From: Gemmatimonadaceae bacterium
GTDB taxonomy: Bacteria > Gemmatimonadota > Gemmatimonadetes > Gemmatimonadales > Gemmatimonadaceae
Assembly: GCA_019689955.1 (NCBI GenBank)
Contig: JADGGM010000203.1
Location: 1-6,215 of the forward strand
Length of the DNA: 6,215 nucleotides
Direction of reading: 5' to 3'
Part shown: positions 1-5,890 of the stretch, piece after piece
How the letters are laid out: each line of letters opens with the position of its first letter
Position numbering within the stretch: position 1 is the stretch's first letter
Notes under the pieces: generated by a model
What the model was told of the DNA's origin: nothing
The model's database searches: none
The model's input: the letters and a program-made list of their open reading frames with translations, nothing else
Translations under genes and position numbers: made by a program

Positions 1-1320
1 GAACACCCCGGCGCCGCTCGCGAAGGCCGCGGCGGCGAGGTGGAGCCCGCGACGTTCGTCGTCGGCCCAGGCCATGGCGAGCGCGAGCAGCGTCCACCCG
101 GCCGCGATCGCCGCGCCGGTGGGCGTGTCGGGGCGCACGAGCGCGCCGACCGCGCCGGCGAGGAAACCGAGCGGGGCGAACATCGCGCCGGCGAGCCGCC
201 ACGGCACCTCGCCGGCCGGAACGCCCGCGCGGAGCGCGGCGTAGGCGAGCAGCGTCCCCGCGAGCGCGAGCGGGATGGCGCTGCGCAGGTGATCGGTGGA
301 GGTGTCGGCCGGGAGCTGGGCGAGCATCGCGACGAGGAGGAACGCAAGCGCGAGCCGCGCGCGCACGGCGTGCGCCCCCCAGAGCAGCGCGGCGGCCGCG
401 CAGGCGAGCGCGAACAGCGTGGCCGTGTGCCGGTCGAGCCAGGGGGAGGGGGACATCGCGGAGGCGAGGTCCGCCGCCGCTGCCGCGTACACCGCGCACG
501 CCGCGCCGAGGATGAAGAGCGCGACGCGCCACTGGCGCTCGCGGAGCGCGGCGATCCCGCCCGCGATCACGATCCATCCATAGGTCGCGAGCATGGGCGC
601 GGTCCCGCCTCCGGTGGACGTGACGAACGGGGCGAGGAGCGCGCCACCGAGCCCGACGGAGAAGAGCGACTCATCGGACGCGCTCAACGCCAGCGTCGCG
701 AGCGCGACCGAGGCGAGGGCGGCGGCGGCCAGCGCGAGCGTGGGCGACACGACGTGGAGACGCGGGCCCGCGGCCCACGCGTCGAGGTGCACGAGCGCAA
801 GCGCGAGGGCGAGGACGGTGTTGCCGAACCGGACCGTCCCTCGCCCGCGGAGCCACGCCCCTACCCCGCCCAGCATCGCCGCGCCGATGGCACCGAGGAT
901 GACGCGCTGGACCGGGCCGAGCAGCCCGTGCGCGATGGCCCAGGTGAGGAAGGCGCCGGCCCCCATGAGGATCGCGAGCGCGGCCAGGGCGATCGTCCCG
1001 TAGCGGCCGATGAGCGCTTCCAGGTCGACCGCCTCCGGCTTGGGGCGCGGCACGAACGGGGGCGGCCGGTACGGCTCGCTCCCTGCCGGGCCGGCGGAGG
1101 GCTCGGGCGGTGGCGGCGCCGACTCCGGCTCCGAAGGTACGGGGATCGCCGAGGTGGGCTCCACGTGCCGCTCGACTCGCTCCACGTCGGCCGGGTGAGA
1201 GGAGCCCGGGGCGGGCGCGCCGCTGCGCAAGGCGCCCACCTCGGCGCGGAGCTCCGCCACCTGCTGGTACAGCGCGCGGACGATCGACTCCAGCCGCTCG
1301 ATGCGCTCGGTCTCGGTCAT
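1..1320 (-). CDS. DUF2339 family multi-pass membrane protein (N-terminal 440 residues, cut by window edge)
   Basis: Reading the minus strand from the ATG at 1320-1318 gives 440 codons without a stop, continuing past base 1. Residues 1-33 (MTETERIERLESI...) form a likely coiled coil, and residues 34-98 are a Pro/Ala/Glu-rich linker. From residue 99 the DUF2339 signature begins (DLEALIGRYGTIALAALAIL, then FLTWAIAHGLLGP). About a dozen hydrophobic segments follow (roughly 106-132, 136-155, 166-184, 192-213, 220-235, 242-260, 265-284, 300-319, 322-336, 348-365, 375-394, 402-419). DUF2339 proteins are very large inner-membrane proteins, often 700-1000 residues, of unknown function, so probably about half is present. 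No Shine-Dalgarno is visible; the bases before the ATG are pyrimidine-rich. The start is chosen because the protein-like N-terminus begins there, although the frame stays open further upstream. Family assignment is by motif recognition and is fairly sure; any role in envelope homeostasis would be a guess. Confidence 0.85.
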   Translation of the reverse strand, partial: MTETERIERLESIVRALYQQVAELRAEVGALRSGAPAPGSSHPADVERVERHVEPTSAIPVPSEPESAPPPPEPSAGPAGSEPYRPPPFVPRPKPEAVDLEALIGRYGTIALAALAILMGAGAFLTWAIAHGLLGPVQRVILGAIGAAMLGGVGAWLRGRGTVRFGNTVLALALALVHLDAWAAGPRLHVVSPTLALAAAALASVALATLALSASDESLFSVGLGGALLAPFVTSTGGGTAPMLATYGWIVIAGGIAALRERQWRVALFILGAACAVYAAAAADLASAMSPSPWLDRHTATLFALACAAAALLWGAHAVRARLALAFLLVAMLAQLPADTSTDHLRSAIPLALAGTLLAYAALRAGVPAGEVPWRLAGAMFAPLGFLAGAVGALVRPDTPTGAAIAAGWTLLALAMAWADDERRGLHLAAAAFASGAGVF

Positions 1321-1397
1321 CGGGGACGGGGGAAGGGTGAAGGGGGCGACGCGCGGGCGCGTGTGGCCGCGGCATTCAAATTGTCGAACGCCACGCC
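1321..1397. promoter_or_regulatory. Divergent intergenic gap between the DUF2339 gene and the DUF72 remnant
   Basis: These 77 bases separate two divergent starts. They contain one of the few AT-rich patches in the window (1375-1387, TTCAAATTGTCGAA-like), a plausible place for outward promoters. On the plus strand TTGTCG at 1381 resembles a -35 box, but no good -10 follows before the ATG at 1398. On the minus strand a TTGCGC element (near 1404-1399) is followed 17 bases later by AATTTG, a poor -10. I therefore mark the region as the likely promoter of the DUF2339 gene without placing the boxes firmly. Confidence 0.25.
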
Positions 1398-1662
1398 ATG
1401 CGCAATGAACATCCGCGGGGCGAGATCCGGGTGGGGATCAGCGGCTACGACTACCCGGCGTGGCGACGGCTCGCGCGCGCTCCACGCGAGCGGCTACACC
1501 GACGACGCGCTGGCGGCGTGGGCGGACCGCCTGGTCGCGTGGGCCAGCGGCGGAGCGCGCGACGTGTACGTCTACTTCGACAACGATGCCCAGGGGCACG
1601 CGCCGTGGAACGCGCAGAGCCTCCAGGGGGCGATCGACCAGCGGTTACTTGGTGCTCGCTAG
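1398..1662 (+). pseudogene. DUF72 (YecE-like) gene remnant with internal deletion and frame change
   Basis: From the ATG at 1398 the frame reads MRNEHPRGEIRVGISGYDYP followed by AWR, the typical N-terminus of DUF72 proteins (I-x-VG-x-SGYDYPAWRG). After about 1466 this frame loses all resemblance. In the next frame, from about 1480 to the TAG at 1660-1662, the sequence reads LHASGYTDDALAAWADRL and ends with VYVYFDNDAQGHAPWNA, the characteristic DUF72 C-terminus (SGYTD...L..WA and YFDND..GHAP.NA). Intact family members are about 240-300 residues; here only ~23 N-terminal and ~60 C-terminal residues survive, in different frames, so about 160-200 residues are missing with the junction at roughly 1464-1480. 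DUF72 adopts a TIM-barrel-like fold of unknown function, and most of the barrel is absent, so no active product is expected. The stop lies 18 bases inside the convergent gene's 3' end. An assembly collapse could mimic this. Confidence 0.78.
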
Positions 1663-2454
1663 CTCCACGGTCGACGTGACGACCTGCGTCACGGGGACGG
1701 TCTCGGCGCCGCCGGGGAGGGTGATCTTCATGCTCATCCGCTGCGTGGCCGAGGAGCCGAGGTAGGTGCCGGACGTGCTCACGTAGTACATCCCGTCGCC
1801 GGTCCCGTCCCCCGCGACCTGCAGCGCCTGCCCGTTCTGGCTCTGGTTCCCTTCGAGGTGGAGCACCGAGGTGCGCTGCACGCGCCAGGCGCGCTGGCCC
1901 GCGTACATCGTGTCGCCGAGGATCTTCGACGTCGTGATGGTGCGCATGTCGAGGTTGTTCCCGTCGCGCTTCACCGAGTTGAGCGTCGTGTCGGTCCAGG
2001 TGGAGCCGACCTTGGCGCCCTTGGGGAGGGTGACGAGGAACTTGGACATCCCCTCGATGAGGTTCGCCGCGTCCGGGTCGTCGGCCGAAGCGGTGGAGTG
2101 GACCACGTAGACCTTCCCCAGGGGGGACATGGAGCCGCTCACCTGCACCCCCTGGAGCTTGCTCACGTCGGGGAGCTGCACCGGCGGCTCCGACGTCAAC
2201 CGGCTCGAGTCGAGCGTGTAGGCGAAGTCGAGGGTGTCGCGCCCGTGCGCGGAGATGCGCACGGAGAGGCGCTGCTCGTTGGTGATCTTGAACTCCGACT
2301 TCTGCCCCTGCACCTCCTGCACGCGGTTGATGACCGAGAGCAGGTGGTATTGGTGGTTTCCAGGGGCGTACACGATTCCGGCCTGCGCGGGGAGCGCACC
2401 GCTCGCGGTCGCGAGGGCGAAGGCGGCGAGGATCGGGGTCCGGCGGATCGACAT
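1645..2454 (-). CDS. Exported protein of unknown function with signal peptide (269 aa)
   Basis: The gene runs from the ATG at 2454-2452 to the TAA at 1647-1645. Residues 1-25 form a classical Sec signal peptide: MSIRR positive end, hydrophobic core ILAAFALATASGAL, and a PAQA cleavage site before GIVYAPG. The mature ~244 residues are rich in Thr, Ser and Val with alternating polar/hydrophobic stretches (for example YHLLSVINRVQEV, LGKVYVVHST, VTQVVTSTVEL). They contain no cysteine and no further membrane segment, so a periplasmic or secreted beta-rich fold is likely. It is not a lipoprotein, having no lipobox. A central stretch, LPKGAKVGSTWTDTT at about residues 133-147, resembles the 'GdtWtdt' motif seen in DUF6263-like secreted proteins, but I cannot confirm membership. 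The start is fixed by an AGGAG six bases upstream; the frame itself stays open far upstream, which is an artefact. The gene is monocistronic here and converges on the DUF72 remnant. Confidence 0.85.
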   Translation of the reverse strand: MSIRRTPILAAFALATASGALPAQAGIVYAPGNHQYHLLSVINRVQEVQGQKSEFKITNEQRLSVRISAHGRDTLDFAYTLDSSRLTSEPPVQLPDVSKLQGVQVSGSMSPLGKVYVVHSTASADDPDAANLIEGMSKFLVTLPKGAKVGSTWTDTTLNSVKRDGNNLDMRTITTSKILGDTMYAGQRAWRVQRTSVLHLEGNQSQNGQALQVAGDGTGDGMYYVSTSGTYLGSSATQRMSMKITLPGGAETVPVTQVVTSTVELASTK

Positions 2455-2712
2455 GTGACACTCCTGACGCGGGCCGTTGATGGCGACTCGGGGTAACACG
2501 GACGTCGGTCGTACACCGCGCTGTAGATGCCCGGTGCTCGTAGAAGGTAACACGCTCCGCCCCCCCGCGCCTGCGGCGGCGGGCATTGCCTCCGGAAGGC
2601 GGAATCGCCACGATACGTGCGAGTCCAGCCCGTTTCCACGCCCGATGCGCCGCGCCGCGGCGCTCGCCACGACCTCTTCGGCTCTCATGCCTTTCCACGC
2701 TCCTTTCCGCCG
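2455..2712. promoter_or_regulatory. Divergent intergenic region with paired 9-base direct repeats
   Basis: This ~258-base gap lies between the divergent starts of the exported-protein gene and mutY, and must hold both promoters. GGTAACACG occurs twice in identical form, at 2492-2500 and 2546-2554, with 54 bases from start to start, close to five helical turns. Both copies lie 38-100 bases upstream of the minus-strand start, where an operator or promoter would sit. On the minus strand TTACCT is followed after 17 bases by TCTACA, a weak -35/-10 pair. On the plus strand TTGCCT at 2586 is followed after 17 bases by CACGAT, also weak. A GTG at 2617 opens the mutY frame early, but the ~32 extra codons do not look like MutY, so I treat 2617-2712 as untranslated. 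Confidence 0.4.
2461..2465 (-). promoter_or_regulatory. Ribosome binding site of the exported-protein gene
   Basis: On the minus strand AGGAG is followed by the six-base spacer TGTCAC and the ATG at 2454. It is the clearest Shine-Dalgarno in the window. It decides the start of this gene inside an open frame that otherwise continues for hundreds of codons upstream. Confidence 0.75.
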
Positions 2713-3393
2713 GTGACGCGCGCCCCCACGATCGACCGCGCGCGGCGTCTCGCGTTCGGGCGCAAGCTTCGCGCCTGGTATCGCGTTCACCACCGTGATC
2801 TCCCGTGGCGCCGGACGCGCGATCCCTACCACGTCCTGGTGTCGGAGCTGATGCTGCAGCAGACGCAGGTCTCGCGGGTGGTCCTCAAGTACGCGGAGTT
2901 CCTGGAGCGGTTCCCGACGCTCGAGTCGGTGGCCCGCGCGCGGGTGCGGCAGGTGATGGAGGCGTGGAGCGGGCTCGGCTACTACGCCCGCGCGCGCAAC
3001 CTTCACCGGCTCGCGCGGACGGTGGTGTGCGACGGGGCGCCGGCCAGGCTCCCGGCCGACCCCGCGGCGCTCCGGCGGCTCCCGGGGATCGGCGCGTACA
3101 CGGCTGGGGCGGTGGCGTCGTTCGCGTACGAGCGCCGGGCGCCGCTGGTCGACACGAACGTGGCCCGCGTGCTGCGCCGCGTCTTCGCCCCGCGGCTCAA
3201 CCCCAAGACATCGGCGGGGGCGCGGGCGTTGTGGCAGATCGCGGAAGCGATCCTCCCCCGCACGGGGCGTGCAACGTACACGCACAACCAGGCGCTGATG
3301 GAGCTCGGCGCGCTCATCTGCACGGCACGCGTCCGGCACTGCGGGCGCTGCCCGGTGCGCTCTGTCTGCGCCACGTACCAGCGGGAGCGCTGA
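2713..3393 (+). CDS. mutY: A/G-specific adenine glycosylase, catalytic core only
   Basis: This is a MutY-type base-excision repair enzyme of the HhH-GPD superfamily, which removes adenine mispaired with 8-oxoguanine. With the GTG start at 2713 (226 aa) the order is: LPWRR (30-34), VSELMLQQTQV with catalytic Glu45, WSGLGYYARARNLH (85-98), the helix-hairpin-helix LPGIGAYTAGAV (123-134) with Tyr129 as in Bacillus and human MutY, VDTNVARVLRR with catalytic Asp147, and the [4Fe-4S] loop C203-x6-C210-x2-C213-x5-C219. The protein ends seven residues after the last cysteine. Canonical MutY is about 350 residues with a C-terminal NUDIX-like domain that recognises 8-oxoG; that domain is absent here. 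The start is uncertain: no Shine-Dalgarno precedes 2713, and GTG 2617 is in frame, but 2713 gives the usual short lead before the LPWRR motif. The stop directly abuts the start of the mprF-like gene. Family call firm; substrate preference inferred. Confidence 0.9.
   Translation: MTRAPTIDRARRLAFGRKLRAWYRVHHRDLPWRRTRDPYHVLVSELMLQQTQVSRVVLKYAEFLERFPTLESVARARVRQVMEAWSGLGYYARARNLHRLARTVVCDGAPARLPADPAALRRLPGIGAYTAGAVASFAYERRAPLVDTNVARVLRRVFAPRLNPKTSAGARALWQIAEAILPRTGRATYTHNQALMELGALICTARVRHCGRCPVRSVCATYQRER
3383..3387 (+). promoter_or_regulatory. Ribosome binding site for the mprF-like gene, inside the end of mutY
   Basis: GGGAG lies within the last codons of mutY, six bases before the GTG at 3394. 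It supports GTG 3394 over the in-frame ATG at 3451, and implies that the gene is translated in coupling with mutY, whose TGA immediately precedes the GTG. Confidence 0.5.
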
Positions 3394-5172
3394 GTGCCGC
3401 ACGGCGTGCTGCACGGCTCCGGCGTCGCGCTGCACCAGCTCGGCGCGCGGATGCCGAGGACCATCGTCCACCTGCACTATCTGGTGCCGAGCATCGTGGC
3501 CGCGGTGCTCGTCGCGATCGCGTTCCTCCTCCGCAAGAAGGAGCCGCTCCGGCGGCTCGTGCGGATCACCGGGGCCGTCGCACCGGTCGTGGTCCCGCGC
3601 GTGCTCGCGCTCACGACGTTCCTCGCCGGGACCATTCTCCTCTTCTCCGGGGCGACGGCGGCGAAGGCGGGGCGGCTCCGCTGGTTGCACGACTTTCTCC
3701 CCCTCCCGGTGATCGAGGTCTCCCACTTCTTCGGGAGCCTCGCCGGCGCGGCGCTGCTCGTGCTCGCGCGAGGATTGCAGCGTCGGCTCGACGCGGCGTA
3801 CCATCTCACCGTCGCGCTCCTCGCCGCGGGGATCCTGTTCTCGCTGCTCAAGGCGTTCGACTACGAGGAAGCGATCCTCCTCTCGGTGATGCTCGGCGCG
3901 CTGCTGGCGAGCCGACGGTACTTCGATCGCACGGCGAGCCTCGTCGAGGAGCGGTTCACGCCGGGGTGGATCGCGGCGATCCTGCTCGTCGTCATGGGGT
4001 CGATCGTGCTCGGGCTCGTGTCGTTCGGCGCGCCGGCGGTGCGGGGGGAGCTGTTCTGGGACTTCTCGGTGCACGGTCAGGCGCCGCGGTTCCTCCGCGC
4101 GACGGTGGGGGTAGTGGCGATGCTCACGATCGTGGCGGCCGCGCGGCTCCTCCGCCCCGCGCGCCCGCGGCGGCACCTCCCGACGCCGGAGGAGCTCGCG
4201 CGCCTCGAGCCGATCGTGGCCGCGTCGCGCTCGGCGTCGGCGCACCTCGTCTTCCTCGGCGACAAGTCGATCCTGCTCAACGACGCGGGCACGGGGTTCG
4301 TGATGTACGGGGTCGCCGGGCAGAGCTGCGTGGCGCTGGGCGACCCCGTCGCGCCGCCCGAGGACGTCGCGGAGCTCGTGCGGCGGTTCGCGGAGCTGTG
4401 CGACCGGCACGCGCGGTGGCCGGTGTTCTACAAGGTCGGGCGCGAGCAGCTCTACCTGTACCTCGACCTGGGCTTCAGCATCGTGAAGCTCGGCGAGGAA
4501 GCGCGGGTGCCGCTCACCACCTTCTCGCTCGATGGCCCTGAACGGCGCAACCTGCGCCGCGTGTGGCGCAAGGCGGTGCAGGACGGATGCACCTTCGAGG
4601 TCGTCGCGCCGGCCGGGGTCGCCGCGCTCCTCCCGGAGCTCGCGGCGATCTCCGACGCGTGGCTCGCCGCGAAGAAGGCGCGCGAGAAGCGGTTCTCGCT
4701 CGGCTATTTTCACCCCGACTACGTGCGCCGCTATCCCGTCGCGCTCGTGCGCCGGGAGGGGCGGATCGTCGCGTTCGCGAACGTGTGGCCGTCGGGGTGC
4801 TCCGAGGAGCTGGAGGTGGACCTCATGCGCTTCTCGGACGATGCGCCGCCGGGGATCATGCGCTACCTCCTCACGGAGCTCATGCTGTGGGGGAAGCGCG
4901 AAGGGTACCGCTGGTTCAACCTCGGGATGGCGCCGCTCTCGGGGCTTCCGACGCCGGCGATGCGGACGATCTGGAACCAGCTCGGGAAGGCGATCTACGG
5001 GCACGGGGAGCGGTTCTACAACTTCCAGGGGATCCGGGACTTCAAGCAATGGTTCTATCCCGTGTGGGAGCCCAAGTACCTCGCCTCCCCCGGGGGCGCG
5101 TTGCGCCCGATCATCCTGGCGAACATCGCATCGCTGATCGCGGGAGGGCTGGAAGGGGTGGTCCGGAAGTGA
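3394..5172 (+). CDS. mprF: MprF-family aminoacyl-phosphatidylglycerol synthase lacking most of the flippase domain
   Basis: MprF enzymes transfer lysine or alanine from aminoacyl-tRNA to phosphatidylglycerol at the inner membrane, lowering surface negative charge and giving resistance to cationic peptides. In this 592-residue product, residues ~28-250 contain about seven hydrophobic segments (near 28-46, 60-86, 107-125, 135-152, 158-173, 190-210, 235-250), including FTPGWIAAILLVV and FSVHGQAPRFLRA, typical of the membrane part next to the synthase. Residues ~264-570 are the cytosolic DUF2156 catalytic domain: GDKSILLNDAGTGFVMYGV (289-307), CVALGDPVAP (312-321), RRVWRKAVQDGCTFEV (388-403), SDAWLAAKKAREKRFSLGYF (420-439), IVAFANVWP, RWFNLGMAPLSGL (506-518), HGERFYNFQGIRDFK (537-551) and WEPKYLASPGG. 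Canonical MprF has ~840-880 residues and 14 membrane segments, so most of the flippase half is missing. GTG 3394 is chosen for its GGGAG site; ATG 3451 is the alternative. Lysine versus alanine specificity cannot be read. Confidence 0.85.
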   Translation: MPHGVLHGSGVALHQLGARMPRTIVHLHYLVPSIVAAVLVAIAFLLRKKEPLRRLVRITGAVAPVVVPRVLALTTFLAGTILLFSGATAAKAGRLRWLHDFLPLPVIEVSHFFGSLAGAALLVLARGLQRRLDAAYHLTVALLAAGILFSLLKAFDYEEAILLSVMLGALLASRRYFDRTASLVEERFTPGWIAAILLVVMGSIVLGLVSFGAPAVRGELFWDFSVHGQAPRFLRATVGVVAMLTIVAAARLLRPARPRRHLPTPEELARLEPIVAASRSASAHLVFLGDKSILLNDAGTGFVMYGVAGQSCVALGDPVAPPEDVAELVRRFAELCDRHARWPVFYKVGREQLYLYLDLGFSIVKLGEEARVPLTTFSLDGPERRNLRRVWRKAVQDGCTFEVVAPAGVAALLPELAAISDAWLAAKKAREKRFSLGYFHPDYVRRYPVALVRREGRIVAFANVWPSGCSEELEVDLMRFSDDAPPGIMRYLLTELMLWGKREGYRWFNLGMAPLSGLPTPAMRTIWNQLGKAIYGHGERFYNFQGIRDFKQWFYPVWEPKYLASPGGALRPIILANIASLIAGGLEGVVRK

Positions 5173-5176
5173 GCGC

Positions 5177-5890
5177 GTGGCGGGGCTCCCGCCGTCGTCC
5201 TATCTTTTCCCGCACCTCCATGCTGACGCGCTCAGGCTCCCCCGCGATCCCGTGCTGATCCTCCCCTCTGTCCAGCAGATTCCGGACTCGACGATCCGGA
5301 GCACGGTGGACGCGGTGTTTCGCGACCCGGCGTTCCGCCGCATCTCGCTCTGGGGGAAGTTCGTCGACTGGCTCGGCAACGTGCTGCTCCAGTTGTGGGT
5401 GCTCATCCGGCCGGTCTTCGGCACGCTGCGCGAGTCGCCGACATTGTACTGGACGGTGATCGCGCTGGTGGCGCTGATCCTGGCCGCGGTGATCGCCCGC
5501 GCGGTGTACGTCTGGTACGCGCGCACGCAGGCGGGCGCGCCGGGGCTGGCGTGGGAGCGCTCGCCGCTGCGGCGCCTGGGGCGGGACCCGTGGCAGGCGG
5601 CGCAGGAGCTCGCGGCGCAGGGGAACTTCACCGATGCGGCGCACGCGCTCTACGCGGCGCTCCTGGAGGCCGCGGCGCGGCAGCAGCAGGTGCGGCTGCA
5701 TCCGTCGAAGACGGTGGGTGACTACGTGCGCGAGCTGCGCGGGCGGTCGTCGGCGCTGTTCGCGCGCTTCCGCGAGTTCGCCCGCTCGTACGAGACGGTG
5801 ATCTACGGGATCGGCCACTGCGACGCGTCGCGCTACGAGCGGCTGTACGCGCTGGCGCTCCCGATCGTCCAGCCCGACGGCCGTGGCTGA
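5177..5890 (+). CDS. DUF4129 domain-containing membrane protein
   Basis: With the GTG at 5177 the product is 237 residues. A hydrophobic stretch (about 65-83, WLGNVLLQLWVLIRPVFG) and a clear transmembrane helix (about 90-112, TLYWTVIALVALILAAVIAR) precede a cytosolic DUF4129 domain at ~138-226. The domain shows DPWQAAQELAAQGNFTDAAH, then HPSKTVGDYVREL and FREFARSYETVIYGIGHC, all characteristic of the family. Function is unknown, but DUF4129 genes commonly sit with DUF4350, MoxR ATPase and DUF58 genes, and here DUF4350 follows with an 8-base overlap. The start is ambiguous. GTG 5177 has GGAAG seven bases upstream and lies four bases after the mprF stop. GTG 5252 would give a leaner N-terminus (MLILPSVQQIPDSTIRS), and the 25 codons between the two carry more A/T third positions (TAT, CTT, CAT, GCT, GAT) than the rest. 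I keep 5177 as the outer limit. Confidence 0.8.
   Translation: MAGLPPSSYLFPHLHADALRLPRDPVLILPSVQQIPDSTIRSTVDAVFRDPAFRRISLWGKFVDWLGNVLLQLWVLIRPVFGTLRESPTLYWTVIALVALILAAVIARAVYVWYARTQAGAPGLAWERSPLRRLGRDPWQAAQELAAQGNFTDAAHALYAALLEAAARQQQVRLHPSKTVGDYVRELRGRSSALFARFREFARSYETVIYGIGHCDASRYERLYALALPIVQPDGRG
5179..5206 (+). other. GC hairpin followed by TATCTTTT box at the mprF/DUF4129 junction
   Basis: GGCGGG (5179-5184), the loop GCT and CCCGCC (5188-5193) form a perfect 6-bp stem seven bases after the mprF stop codon. It is followed after seven bases by TATCTTTTCC (5201-5210). The stem is short and the T-run is displaced, so it is a poor intrinsic terminator. TATCTT resembles a -10 box, but nothing like a -35 lies 17 bases upstream. 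If the DUF4129 gene really starts at GTG 5252, both would be non-coding and could form a terminator/promoter boundary. If it starts at 5177, they are coding sequence. Confidence 0.25.

Noticed and set aside
1440..1497. The repeat AGCGGCTAC at 1440-1448 and 1489-1497 as the cause of the DUF72 deletion
   Set aside because: Recombination between direct repeats would leave only one copy, but both remain and flank the junction. Each simply encodes the Ser-Gly-Tyr of a different conserved DUF72 motif.
40..1662. A plus-strand frame of 540 codons over the DUF2339 gene
   Set aside because: It is the Arg/Glu/Gly-rich complement of the DUF2339 coding sequence. Only its final ~60 codons are meaningful, and these are the DUF72 C-terminal remnant.
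2617..2712. GTG 2617 as an earlier mutY start adding 32 residues
   Set aside because: No Shine-Dalgarno lies at a normal distance. The extra residues are not MutY-like, and MutY proteins normally start about 10-30 residues before the LPWRR motif, which GTG 2713 satisfies.
2805..4541. A plus-strand frame of 578 codons across mutY and mprF
   Set aside because: Low-complexity Ala/Arg/Gly/Pro sequence in the wrong frame over two genes with full sets of family motifs.
1645..5049. A minus-strand frame open for 1134 codons, running antisense through mutY and mprF into the exported-protein gene
   Set aside because: Only its last 269 codons look like protein. The upstream part is Arg/Glu/Pro/His-rich antisense noise, open because the real plus-strand genes have G/C third positions that exclude stops. 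The AGGAG site and signal peptide place the true start at 2454.
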